A stretch of 22,787 nt of DNA from Streptomyces sp. NRRL F-6131 (GCA_000719695.1 JOHN01000094.1:1-22787), one strand, 5' to 3'. Positions 15,276 to 22,749 are shown, counted from the first letter of the stretch. Notes: generated by a model not told the origin, from the letters alone. Numbers and translations are program-made.

Positions 15276-16145
15276 TCAGGGGGTGCCGAGGGTCCGGCGC
15301 CGGCGCCTGATCCGGCCGAGCACGACGGCACCGCCCGCGAGCGCGAGCGCCACGAGCGACCCGCCGGCGAGCAGCGGTGTGCGGACGGACGGGTCGGCCG
15401 CCCGGTCACCGGTCCCGTACCCGCTGGACAGGCCCCGGGTGTCGTAGTCGGAACCGGGCAGCTTGTCGGCGTAGCGCGCCTTGAGCACCTGCTGGTAGTC
15501 GGCCAGCGACATCGCCGCCCGGCCGCGGAGACCCTCCCTGGCCTGGTCGTTGAGCGGCTCCACGCTGGTGAGCGTCAACTTGTACCAGCCGCGGATCTGC
15601 GGCTCGGTGAAGACCAGGGAGCCCGGGGTCGCGCTGCCCGCGTACCCGGCGTCGCTGTCGCCGTCCCGCACCCCCGCCAGGTGCCAGCCGCCGCCCTCGG
15701 TCGGGGCGAGCAGCACGGTGGCGGTGCGGTCGTTGACGGCGGCGCCGAGCGAGGAGACCAGATTGCTCAGCCTGACCGCCGAGGTCGGCACCGGCAGTGC
15801 CGTGCCCGCGGCGAACTCCGGGGTGATCTCGTGCACCGCGAGCGGGTCGTTGAGGGTGAACGCGGGCAGGCCCGCGCACGGGTCCGGCGTGTCGGGGACC
15901 GTCACCGCGGAGCCGGCCCCGCCGTCGGGCCCGGCGGCGGGCAGCGGGGTGGCGAGGAAGCGGCAGACGGCGTCGTGGACGCCGGCCGACCGCACCAGGT
16001 CCAGAGCGGCCTGGTAGTCGGGGATGTCGACGGCCCGGGCCGGGCCGGCGGCGGACAGCAGCACGGACGCGCTCAGCGCCAGGACGAGGGGCAGCCGGGA
16101 GAACCGGGTGGCCTTCCGGCCGACGGGCTCGATTCGGTCACTCAT
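15276..16145 (-). CDS. Secreted, membrane-anchored protein of unknown function
   Basis: 289 residues from ATG 16145, with AAGGAGG 7 bases upstream. A signal peptide (about 14-38, ending ARA) is followed by an extracellular domain with two Cys near 61 and 92. A single C-terminal membrane helix (about 258-278) is followed by RIRRRRR, a typical stop-transfer; no LPXTG motif is present. The middle region includes a GWHLAGVRDGDSDAGYAGS strand-turn pattern and GWYKLTLTSVEPLN, suggesting a beta-rich domain. No family is recognised. It follows the cysteine protease gene by 20 bases and is surely co-transcribed, so the two products may act together at the cell surface. Confidence 0.8.
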   Translation of the reverse strand: MSDRIEPVGRKATRFSRLPLVLALSASVLLSAAGPARAVDIPDYQAALDLVRSAGVHDAVCRFLATPLPAAGPDGGAGSAVTVPDTPDPCAGLPAFTLNDPLAVHEITPEFAAGTALPVPTSAVRLSNLVSSLGAAVNDRTATVLLAPTEGGGWHLAGVRDGDSDAGYAGSATPGSLVFTEPQIRGWYKLTLTSVEPLNDQAREGLRGRAAMSLADYQQVLKARYADKLPGSDYDTRGLSSGYGTGDRAADPSVRTPLLAGGSLVALALAGGAVVLGRIRRRRRTLGTP

Positions 16146-16165
16146 GGGTCGTCCTCCTTCTCTGT

Positions 16166-16738
16166 CTAGCGGGAGATGCCGGTACGGGAGTGGGTCCACC
16201 GGAACGAGCTGTTGTTGACGTAGTCGTTGTAGTTCCACCAGGTGTAGGTGGTGGTGTCCGGCCACGGGTCGCCGACGGCGATGGTGTTGTTCGAGGTGTC
16301 GAAGCCGTAGACGACGTTCATGTGGCCGCCGCCGGCCTTCCAGCCGATCCGGGCGCCGATCGGCCGGGCGGCCTTGACGTCACTGGTGACCTCGGCGAAC
16401 GTCGCCGCCCGGACGAGGCCGGTACCGGGGTTGGCCATGCCCAGGTCGTACCAGGCGTTGGCCATGTCCTCCAGCCGGGCGGGCTGGTTGTCGCAGCTGG
16501 GGCCGCCGACGTAGGAGGACGCGCGCTGGCAGAAGTCCGCCTGGGTGCTGCCGTACCCCTGGAACTTGGCGATGGTGAGCCCGGAGGCCGACCAGCACCA
16601 CTGGCTCTTCTCCTGCTTCAGCATGGTGATCGTGTCGTAGCCGGCCTCCGCCCGGGCGGTGCCGCCCGCTGTCAGGAGAACCCCGGAGACCGCGAGTGCC
16701 AAGGCCGGTCCGGTGACCGCGCGTCTGAATCTGCTCAT
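16166..16738 (-). CDS. Secreted papain-like cysteine protease
   Basis: 190 residues from ATG 16738, with GGAAGG upstream. The signal peptide ends at ARA (28-30). The mature domain has the QWCW motif with catalytic C48 and oxyanion Q46, a GGGHMNVVYGF block with H139, and VGDPW with D157 as third residue. This is the order of C39/C70-like papain-fold proteases. C70 and C82 could form a disulfide. The protein is short (about 160 mature residues) with no obvious propeptide, so it is a minimal catalytic domain. It is the first gene of a two-gene unit with the membrane-anchored protein downstream. The substrate is unknown: a partner protein, a secreted peptide or host/competitor proteins are all possible. 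Confidence 0.85.
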   Translation of the reverse strand: MSRFRRAVTGPALALAVSGVLLTAGGTARAEAGYDTITMLKQEKSQWCWSASGLTIAKFQGYGSTQADFCQRASSYVGGPSCDNQPARLEDMANAWYDLGMANPGTGLVRAATFAEVTSDVKAARPIGARIGWKAGGGHMNVVYGFDTSNNTIAVGDPWPDTTTYTWWNYNDYVNNSSFRWTHSRTGISR

Positions 16739-16841
16739 GTCCCTGCCTTCCCGTGGGGCGACTGGAGTGCCCGGGGACATGACAGCGCGGACCCGGGGCC
16801 GTTCCCCACGAGGCGCGTGGAAACCGGAGCCGAACGGGTGG

Positions 16842-17036
16842 TTAGCCGTACAAGATGGGGATGGCCGGAAATGTTCGCAGCCGGAGGGCCCTTGAAGGGC
16901 CTGGGCCGGCTCCGGCCGGGAGGTCCTCGACGCGTTCCCCGACCGGCAGCCGGGGGTCCTCGTAGGGCTCCGTGGCGCCGTCGTGGTGGAGGTCGCGGAA
17001 CGGTGTGCCGTCCGGGTCGCGCAGCAGGGGCCTCAT
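16842..17036 (-). CDS. Small ORF coupled to the tyrosine phosphatase gene
   Basis: 64 residues, MRPLLRDPDGTPFRDLHHDG at the start. Its ATG overlaps the phosphatase stop (ATGA), the classic arrangement for coupled translation. The first 45 codons have nearly all G/C third positions. The last 20 lose this bias, contain an internal hairpin, and end in TAA, which is rare here. So the beginning looks coding and the end looks like run-out into non-coding sequence. It may be a shortened or frameshifted gene. The family is not recognised. Confidence 0.45.
   Translation of the reverse strand: MRPLLRDPDGTPFRDLHHDGATEPYEDPRLPVGERVEDLPAGAGPGPSRALRLRTFPAIPILYG
16880..16916 (-). terminator. Possible terminator of the phosphatase unit
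   Basis: GCCGGAG (16880-16886) pairs with CTCCGGC (16910-16916), enclosing GGCCC-TTGAA-GGGCC (16887-16901). It falls within the 3' part of the small ORF behind the phosphatase. Confidence 0.4.
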
Positions 17037-17773
17037 GCCGTCACCCCGACCGCGGCCTTGGCGCGGAAGGCCGCGACGGTCGCGGCGTCCACCCCACAGT
17101 GGGCGAGGAAGCCCTCGGTGCCGCCGTACCGGGCGTCGACCAGCTCCAGGAAGGCGGCCATCGCGCCGGCCGGGGCCTCCAGCAGCGGGCGGGGGACCAC
17201 CAGCGAGCCCGCGTGGTAGTCGTTCAGGGCGTTGCGGTTGCGCTCGGCCAGGCCCTCGAAGATCTGCGGCAGTGCCTCGGTGGTGCGGGCGTAGTCGGCG
17301 ACGATCTCCTCGACGGGGACGCCGAGCAGGTCGAGCAGGAGGCCGGTCAGCAGGCCGGTGCGGTCCTTGCCGGCGGCGCAGTGCAGCAGCACGCCGCCGG
17401 GGCGGGCGGCGGCCTCGACGGCGAGCTTGACGGCGCCGGGGGCGGACTCCGCCATCAACAGGTAGAAGGCGCCGAGGTCGGCGTCGGTGGTCATGGTCCG
17501 CACGGCCGCCTCCAGCGCGGGGCCGGTGGGCTGGATGCGGGCGGCGACCACCTCGACGCCGTCGGCCCGGGAGGCGGCCCAGTCGATGTCGTCCGCCTCG
17601 GCCTCGCCGCGCAGGTCGACGATCGTGCGGATGCCGGCGGCGCGCAGCTGCTCGACGATCGCGCCGTTGTCGGCCGGGAACGGCTGGGCGGAGCGGTGCA
17701 GCACGCCGCGCCGGACGCGCAGGCCCTCGGGGTCGGCGAGGACGGCGGGTTCGCGGAAGTTGACCAGGGTCAT
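17033..17773 (-). CDS. Protein tyrosine phosphatase (dual-specificity/MptpB-like)
   Basis: 246 residues from ATG 17773, with GAGAGG upstream. The signature P-loop HCAAGKDRTG (131-140) has nucleophile C132 and R138. The K-D-R form is typical of the MptpB/lipid-and-protein phosphatase group rather than low-molecular-weight PTPs. RSAQP near 27-31 and the IVDLRGEAEADD block (51-62) fit the family. It has no signal peptide, although some relatives are exported. It hydrolyses phosphate from Tyr/Ser proteins or phosphoinositides; the substrate is unknown. It is divergent from a GntR regulator, with a palindromic array 63 bases upstream of its start, so that regulator probably controls it. Confidence 0.9.
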   Translation of the reverse strand: MTLVNFREPAVLADPEGLRVRRGVLHRSAQPFPADNGAIVEQLRAAGIRTIVDLRGEAEADDIDWAASRADGVEVVAARIQPTGPALEAAVRTMTTDADLGAFYLLMAESAPGAVKLAVEAAARPGGVLLHCAAGKDRTGLLTGLLLDLLGVPVEEIVADYARTTEALPQIFEGLAERNRNALNDYHAGSLVVPRPLLEAPAGAMAAFLELVDARYGGTEGFLAHCGVDAATVAAFRAKAAVGVTA

Positions 17774-17835
17774 GGTGGAGCCTCTCGGTGGGTTCGGGGG
17801 ACGGCCCCGGGGAGTCGGGCGGGACAGGAGCGCAG

Positions 17836-17868
17836 AGACATCTAGACATCTAGACATCTAGATGTCTA
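17836..17868. promoter_or_regulatory. GntR-type operator array: three AGACATCT repeats plus an inverted copy
   Basis: AGACATCT occurs at 17836-17843, 17844-17851 and 17852-17859, followed immediately by its reverse complement AGATGTCT at 17860-17867. The last two units with flanking bases make the perfect 18-bp palindrome TAGACATCTAGATGTCTA (17851-17868). TCTAGA recurs every 8 bases (17841, 17849, 17857). It lies between the phosphatase and gntR genes. HutC-type GntR proteins commonly bind palindromes with a TCTAGA-like centre, so this is the likely operator of the adjacent regulator. Confidence 0.75.
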
Positions 17869-17947
17869 CCTGGCGGATCGGGCCCGGGCAAGCGACGCCG
17901 GAGTGAACTTCCGGACAAGCCCGGACGGAAGCCACCGCCCCGCTCCG

Positions 17948-17953
17948 TAGGAT
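17948..17953 (+). promoter_or_regulatory. -10 element giving a leaderless gntR transcript
   Basis: TAGGAT ends 7 bases before the gntR GTG, placing the transcription start on or next to the start codon. No ribosome binding site is seen. The -35 region is weak. Confidence 0.5.
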
Positions 17954-17960
17954 CTGGCGC

Positions 17961-18770
17961 GTGGCAACGCACCGAAGCGACACCCCGCTGTACCGCCGGC
18001 TGGCCCGGCAGCTCCAGGAGCGCATCGACGCCGGGACGTACCCGGCGGGCTCCCGGCTGCCCAGCGAGCCGGAGCTGAGCGCCGACTTCGGCGTCAACCG
18101 GCTCACCGTCCGGCAGGCGGTCGCGGAGCTGGAGCGCGCCGCGGTGCTGGAGATCCGCCGGGGCGTGGGGACCTTCGTCCGCCCGCCGGCCGTACGGGTC
18201 TCGATCACCGTCGACCCGCGCAGCCAGCGCTTCGACCTCGGCAGCGTGCACCGCGCCCTGCCGCTCGACGCCGAGCTGCCGGGCGGGGCCGCGGGCACCG
18301 CCGAGGGCGACGGCGAGGTCGTGGTGGCCGCGCCGCCGGTGGGCGGCTCCGCCGAGGACGACGAGGCGGCCCGCCAGCTGGGACGCGCCACCGCGGAGCT
18401 GTCCCGGGTGGACACGGTGATCCGGATCGGCGGCCGGCCCCGGGTCGTGAACAGCTACTGGGTGCCGTCCGGGCCGCTGCCGGCCGAGCTGGTCCGCCCC
18501 GGACGGCCGGGCAACATGGTGCTCGACCTGGCCGGGGCGGCCGGGGTGGAGCTGGAGTACGACTGGCGGGCGTTCGGCGCGATCGGCGCGGACCTCGCCG
18601 ACGCGGAGCTGCTCGGGGTGCCGCCGGGCACCCCGCTGCTGGTCCGCGAGGGCGTCAGCTGCACGCCGGACGGCGCGCCCGCGCTCTACGTGCGGCGGCG
18701 CATCGACGGCAGCAGCGCGCGGTTCGTGCTGCACTACCGCGAGCCGGGCGGGCCCGCGCCCACCCGGTAG
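17961..18770 (+). CDS. GntR-family (HutC subfamily) transcriptional regulator
   Basis: 269 residues from GTG 17961. The N-terminal winged helix is complete: TPLYRRLARQLQERIDAG, then RLPSEPELSADFGVNRLTVR (about 33-52) and RRGVGTFV. Residues about 90-262 form a UTRA ligand-binding domain, as in HutC, DasR and PhnF, with the typical late LLVREGVSCTPDGAPALYVR pattern. UTRA domains sense small metabolites such as amino sugars, histidine intermediates or phosphonates; the ligand is not predictable here. The divergent phosphatase gene and the repeat array between the two imply control of both. A 20-30 residue insertion near 105-130 (Gly/Ala/Asp-rich) looks variable. Confidence 0.88.
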   Translation: MATHRSDTPLYRRLARQLQERIDAGTYPAGSRLPSEPELSADFGVNRLTVRQAVAELERAAVLEIRRGVGTFVRPPAVRVSITVDPRSQRFDLGSVHRALPLDAELPGGAAGTAEGDGEVVVAAPPVGGSAEDDEAARQLGRATAELSRVDTVIRIGGRPRVVNSYWVPSGPLPAELVRPGRPGNMVLDLAGAAGVELEYDWRAFGAIGADLADAELLGVPPGTPLLVREGVSCTPDGAPALYVRRRIDGSSARFVLHYREPGGPAPTR

Positions 18771-18794
18771 CCGGTCGCGGTCACCCGGCGGCTC

Positions 18795-18815
18795 CGGCCG
18801 GCCCGGGCCCGGCCG
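18795..18815 (+). terminator. Possible terminator after gntR
   Basis: CGGCCGG (18795-18801) pairs with CCGGCCG (18809-18815) around CCCGGGC. The stem is short in a very G+C-rich stretch, so the support is modest. Confidence 0.35.
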
Positions 18816-18850
18816 CGGGCGTCCGACCCCGCTCCGGCTCGGGCGCGGAC

Positions 18851-18945
18851 CGGCCGACCCGGTAGCATGCCCGGGCTGGGCGGCCGACCGGCCGGACAAC
18901 GGCCCCACGGCCCGGCCGACCGGCGGACAGGCCGCTCGGCCGACC
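18851..18945 (+). repeat. Four copies of CGGCCGACC upstream of the PucR gene
   Basis: CGGCCGACC occurs at 18851, 18881, 18913 and 18937; the last three extend to CGGCCGACCGG. The spacing is irregular (30, 32, 24 bases). The stretch up to 19001 has no convincing gene and no clear promoter. Confidence 0.5.
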
Positions 18946-19001
18946 GGTCGGCCCGCCGGCCGGCCGCACCACACCGACGGGCCGGGGCGGGGCACGACGA
19001 C

Positions 19002-20123
19002 ATGACGGTGGCCAACGGAACCGGCACGCCCGACATCCCCGGCGAGCTGGCCGGCCACTGCCTCGACCTGTTCACCGACGTCTCCCGCACCGCCCGCCTG
19101 CTGCGCCGCACCGAACTGGAACGGCTGCGCGACCTCGGCGAACGCGGCGCCGAAGCCGGCCACGGACTGCGCGACCTGGTCGGCGCCTGCCTCGGCGCCA
19201 CCCGGGCGTCCTGGCAGACCTTCCCCGGCCTCACCGCCGTCACCGCCGCCGAACTGCGCCGCACCGGCGACGCCGTGCTCGCCGCCACCCAGGCCGCCCT
19301 CGGCGCCGTCGCCGAGGGCCACGAGCGCGCCCAGCGGATGGCCGTCCGCCAGGAGGAGGCCAACCGGCGGGAACTCGTCAACGACCTGCTGCACGGCCGC
19401 ACCGACCTCGGCCGGCTCGCCGAACGCGCCGAACGGTTCGGCCTGCGGCTCGCCGCCGGCTACACCGTCGCGGTCGCCGTCACCGACGAGCCCTACCTGG
19501 AGGGCGCGCCCGCCGCCCACCGGGTGCTGCGCGAGCTCACCGGTCGCTACGACGACCGCACCCTGCTGCTCGCCGTCCGCGACGGGCGACTGGTCTGCAT
19601 CGCCTCCGACGGCGAACAGGCCGTCCTCACCGCCTTCACCGAACTCGCGCTGCGCCCCGGCGCCGGCTACCCGCCCGCCCTGCGGGTGGCGACCGGCCGC
19701 CGGCACGGCGGCACCGGCGGCGTCGTCCGCAGCTACGAGGAGGCGCTCGCCGCCCTGGAGTACGCGGAGCGGCTGGGACTGCCCGCGAAGCGGCTGCGGG
19801 CCGAGGAACTGCTGGTCTTCCCCGTCCTGATGCGGGACCGGGCCGCCATGGCCGACCTGGTGCGCACCGTGCTCGGCCCGCTCACCTCGGCGCGCGGCGG
19901 CGCCCGTCCGCTGATGGAGACCCTCACCGTCCAGGCCGAGGCCGGGTACGTGAACGCCGAGACCGCCCGACGGCTCGGCCTGAGCGTGCGGGCGCTCGGC
20001 TACCGGCTGGAACGCATCCGCGACCTGACCGGCTACGACCCGGCGGAGGCCCTGCACCGGTACACCCTGGAGACCGCCGTGATGGGCGCCCGGCTGCTCG
20101 ACTGGCCGGACCAGCCGCTCTGA
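19002..20123 (+). CDS. PucR-family transcriptional regulator
   Basis: 373 residues from ATG 19002. An upstream ATG at 18867 would add 45 low-complexity Arg/Gly/Ala residues and was not used, although no strong ribosome binding site marks either start. The first 130 residues are helical. A central GGDEF-like/PucR domain (about 140-290) carries the family's VATGRRHGGTGGVVRSYEEA block. The C-terminal PucR helix-turn-helix (about 316-345) reads NAETARRLGLSVRALGYRLE and is followed by RIRDLTGYDPAEA. Such regulators control purine, amine or other catabolic genes in response to metabolites. No target gene adjoins it. A hairpin follows the stop. Confidence 0.85.
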   Translation: MTVANGTGTPDIPGELAGHCLDLFTDVSRTARLLRRTELERLRDLGERGAEAGHGLRDLVGACLGATRASWQTFPGLTAVTAAELRRTGDAVLAATQAALGAVAEGHERAQRMAVRQEEANRRELVNDLLHGRTDLGRLAERAERFGLRLAAGYTVAVAVTDEPYLEGAPAAHRVLRELTGRYDDRTLLLAVRDGRLVCIASDGEQAVLTAFTELALRPGAGYPPALRVATGRRHGGTGGVVRSYEEALAALEYAERLGLPAKRLRAEELLVFPVLMRDRAAMADLVRTVLGPLTSARGGARPLMETLTVQAEAGYVNAETARRLGLSVRALGYRLERIRDLTGYDPAEALHRYTLETAVMGARLLDWPDQPL

Positions 20124-20132
20124 CCGCCTCCC

Positions 20133-20155
20133 GCCGTCTGAACGTTTCGGACGGC
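20133..20155 (+). terminator. Hairpin after the PucR gene
   Basis: GCCGTCTG (20133-20140) pairs with CGGACGGC (20148-20155), with one wobble, around AACGTTT. A second small hairpin, GGTGT-CAAA-ACACC, lies at 20188-20201. Confidence 0.6.
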
Positions 20156-20307
20156 CCCGCGTTGCTTGCGGTTTCCGGATATTTCCAGGTGTCAAAACAC
20201 CGTCAAGATTGCCGGATCCTGGCAGTGTGCGGACGCTTGACGCCTGACAGGATCACCACGGCGCACGGGGGGTCCGGCGCCGCGCGGAAAGTCGGGGGGC
20301 GGGGCGG

Positions 20308-20766
20308 TTGCGGGGGAACTTCAAGGCCGCGCCGGGCTTTCCGACCCTGGTGGTGACTGCCGAGTACTGGCTGCTGGCCCTGCTCAGCGGCCTCCGTGCC
20401 GACGTCGTGTCCGGGGGACACGACGTCGGCCGCTCCACCGAGACCCGGAACGGGGGGTGCGGCGCCGATCCCCACATCGACGCCGCACCCGGGGTCCTCC
20501 CCGACGACCTGCCCGGAGACCTCCTCGCTTCCGAACCCTTCCCCCTGGTCGGCCGCGCCTGCCTCGTCCTCCCGGGCGACGCCACCGCCGCCGCCGGCTG
20601 GGCCGAGGCCATCACCGACGACGGCTCCCCCGCCCTCCTCGCCGTCCGCACCCCACCCGGCGACCCCACCGTCCCGGCCGGCCGCACCGCCCTCCTCCAC
20701 GCCCACGACCCGGCCACCGACACCTACCTGATCACCCCCCTCGACCTGGGCAGCCTCTTCAGCTGA
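20308..20766 (+). CDS. Short YqiJ/NfeD-like OB-fold protein, apparently missing membrane segments
   Basis: 152 residues if read from TTG 20308; GTG at 20350 or 20353 are alternatives. The N-terminus, APGFPTLVVT then YWLLALLSG, resembles the first membrane helix of actinobacterial YqiJ-type proteins but is several residues shorter. The C-terminal part (about 78-150) has the pattern VGRACLV, WAEAITDDGSPALLAVR, AGRTALL and TYLITPLD. This matches my recollection of the family's OB-fold domain. The two or three membrane helices usually found between them are absent, replaced by a 35-residue polar linker. Codon bias is strong throughout, so the gene is probably expressed. Family members usually sit beside a flotillin gene; none is present here. 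Confidence 0.6.
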   Translation: MRGNFKAAPGFPTLVVTAEYWLLALLSGLRADVVSGGHDVGRSTETRNGGCGADPHIDAAPGVLPDDLPGDLLASEPFPLVGRACLVLPGDATAAAGWAEAITDDGSPALLAVRTPPGDPTVPAGRTALLHAHDPATDTYLITPLDLGSLFS

Positions 20767-20792
20767 CGGCCGTTCGGGACGAGGAACCACTC

Positions 20793-21092
20793 ATGGACGA
20801 ACCCACTCTTCGGATTCCGCTCGCCGAACTGCGGCGGGTGTTGGACGTGCTGGTGCGGCATGTCGAGAGCCAGGCTTCCGGGGGAGGGATCGCGGTCGGG
20901 GACACGTACTGGTCCGTGCCGCCGGCGGAGGCCGCCGATGTGTACGCGGGGCCGCCGGAGCTCACGGTGGGGATGGTCTCCGAAGCGTGGGAGCACCTGG
21001 AGCGGATGGTCGAGGACGAGTCGAGTGCCGTCGGGTACGGCTTCGTGTGGCTCGGCGACGTGTTGCGTGCCGTCGGGGCCGAGGTGGTGTGA
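20793..21092 (+). CDS. Small acidic protein of unknown function
   Basis: 99 residues from ATG 20793, with GAGGA upstream, 26 bases after the preceding gene. It is acidic and probably all cytoplasmic. The central DTYWSVPPAEAADVYAGPPE followed by LTVGMVSEAWEHLERM resembles a small actinobacterial family I recall with a D-x-(Y/F)-W-S-(V/I)-P ... D-V-Y ... P-x-x-L-T-(I/V)-G pattern, members of which sometimes lie near toxin genes. Function is unknown. It ends 7 bases from the convergent reductase gene. Confidence 0.7.
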   Translation: MDEPTLRIPLAELRRVLDVLVRHVESQASGGGIAVGDTYWSVPPAEAADVYAGPPELTVGMVSEAWEHLERMVEDESSAVGYGFVWLGDVLRAVGAEVV

Positions 21093-21099
21093 GCGCAGC

Positions 21100-22749
21100 T
21101 CACCGGCGGGCGGCGGCCAGGAGGGCGGGGACGGTGGGGAGTTTGACGCGGGGGCGGCCGGTGGCCTCGCCGCGGGCGCGTTCGGCGCGGTCGATGGCGC
21201 GGAGGTGGCGCAGGCCGAGGGCGTCGGGGCGGCGGGCGCGGACCAGGCGGTCGAAGGCCCTGCGGTCGCCGGTGGGGTGGGGCAGGGTGCCGGCGAGGGC
21301 GTCGTCGAGGATGGCGTGCACGGTCTCCTCGGCGCAGGCGCGGTTGGCGCCGATGCCGCCGGAGGGCCCGCGTTTGGCCCAGCCGACGAGGTAGCTGCCG
21401 GGCAGCGGCCGGCCGGTCGCCGGGTCGAGGACGCGGCCGCCGAGGTGCGGGACGGTCGCGGTGGTCTCGTCGAAGGGCAGGCCGGGGAGCGGGACGCCGC
21501 GGTGGCCGATGGAGCGGATCACCAGGGCGGTGCGGAGGGGCTCGTCGGCGCCGGTCAGGCGGACCGCCGCGACCCGTTCGCCGCCGAGGAGTTCGACGGG
21601 CGCGGCGTGGAAGCGCAGCACGATCCGCCGGCCGGGCCGGGGCGGCGCGGCGGCCTCGACGCGTTCCAGCGGGAGGCCCGCGAGCAGGGCCGCGGCGGAG
21701 CCGTCGGGCGCGGCGGCCAGGGCGGCGCGGACCTCGGGGTGGTCGTCCACCACCACGTCGACGCCGGGGAGCCGGGTGAGGTCGAGGAATTCGGGTGCGG
21801 TCCAGGCGGCGTGTTCGGGGCCGCGGCGGGCGACCAGGACGACCTCGCGGACCGGGCTGCGGCGCAGGGCGGCGAGCGCGTGGTCGGCGATGTCGGTGGC
21901 GGCGAGCCGGTCGGGGTCGGTGAGCAGGATCCGGGCGATGTCGATCGCGACGTTGCCGTTGCCGATCACCACGGCCCGTTCGGCGCCCGGCGCGGAGCGG
22001 GGGGCGGCGTCGAGGGCGACGGCGTCGGCGGGGACCGTCGGTTCGGCGTTGTACCAGCGGACGAAGGTGGTGGCGGGCAGGCTGCCGGGGAGGTCCTCGC
22101 CGGGCACGTCGAGCCGGCGGTCGGCGGCGGCGCCGACCGCGTAGACCACCGCGTGGTGGTGGGCGGCGAGTTCGGCGTGGTCGAGGTCGGTGCCGACCTC
22201 GACGTTGAGGTGGACCCGCAGGCGGGGGTCGTGGAAGACGGACGCGAAGCTCTCGGCGATCCGCTTGGTCGACTGGTGGTCCGGGGCGACGCCGTGCCGC
22301 AGCAGGCCGCCCGTGACGGGCAGCCGGTCCAGCATGGTGACCTCGGCGCCGGTGGAGCGCAGCAGGGCCTGCGCGGTGTAGCTCGCGGACGGGCCGGTGC
22401 CGACGACGGCGACCCGCAGCGGGCCGGCCCCGAGGTCGAGTCCGGTGGGCAGGCTGCGGGGGAAGACGGGCGCGCCCCAGGCGTGGTCGGTGGGGTGGTC
22501 GCGGTACCAGGCGCGGTTGAGTTCGCCGTAGACGGCGTCGGCGCCGGTCAGCCGGTCGACCGGGAAGATCGCGTCGACCGGGCAGGCGTCGGCGCAGGCG
22601 CCGCAGTCGATGCAGGCGGCCGGGTCGATGTAGAGCAGGTCGGTGCGGCCGAAGTCGGGCTCGTCCGGGGTGGGGTGGATGCAGTTGACCGGGCAGACGG
22701 AGACGCACGAGGCGTCGTTGCAGCAGGTCCGGGTGATCGCGTAGGCCAT
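21100..22749 (-). CDS. fprB: Ferredoxin/ferredoxin-NADP reductase fusion, FprB-type
   Basis: 549 residues from ATG 22749. Residues 1-60 are a bacterial ferredoxin domain. C9/C10, C15, C19 and C23 form the first cluster region (CCNDASCVSVCPVNC), and C46, C49, C52 and C56 with the CIDCGACADACP motif bind a 4Fe-4S cluster. From about 110 comes an adrenodoxin-reductase-like flavoprotein with the FAD loop VGTGPSASYTAQAL, the NADP loop IGNGNVAIDIARIL, and the late VGWAKRGPSGGIGANR block. The domain order and the MAYAITRTCCNDASC start match mycobacterial FprB as I recall it. It passes electrons between NADPH and ferredoxins or P450 partners. It is read towards the unknown 99-residue gene with almost no intergenic space. 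Confidence 0.92.
   Translation of the reverse strand: MAYAITRTCCNDASCVSVCPVNCIHPTPDEPDFGRTDLLYIDPAACIDCGACADACPVDAIFPVDRLTGADAVYGELNRAWYRDHPTDHAWGAPVFPRSLPTGLDLGAGPLRVAVVGTGPSASYTAQALLRSTGAEVTMLDRLPVTGGLLRHGVAPDHQSTKRIAESFASVFHDPRLRVHLNVEVGTDLDHAELAAHHHAVVYAVGAAADRRLDVPGEDLPGSLPATTFVRWYNAEPTVPADAVALDAAPRSAPGAERAVVIGNGNVAIDIARILLTDPDRLAATDIADHALAALRRSPVREVVLVARRGPEHAAWTAPEFLDLTRLPGVDVVVDDHPEVRAALAAAPDGSAAALLAGLPLERVEAAAPPRPGRRIVLRFHAAPVELLGGERVAAVRLTGADEPLRTALVIRSIGHRGVPLPGLPFDETTATVPHLGGRVLDPATGRPLPGSYLVGWAKRGPSGGIGANRACAEETVHAILDDALAGTLPHPTGDRRAFDRLVRARRPDALGLRHLRAIDRAERARGEATGRPRVKLPTVPALLAAARR

Noticed and set aside
17836..17868. The AGACATCT array as a small CRISPR or a microsatellite without function
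   Set aside because: The units abut without spacers, so it is not a CRISPR. The exact inverted last unit and its place between gntR and a divergent gene favour an operator.
17836..17868. A DasR (dre) site
   Set aside because: The TCTAGA centre is shared, but the flanks (GACA/TGTC arms) differ from the TGGTCTAGACCA-type dre sequence as I recall it.
18851..18945. CGGCCGACC repeats as a CRISPR-like array
   Set aside because: Repeats of 9-11 bases with irregular short spacers and no cas genes.
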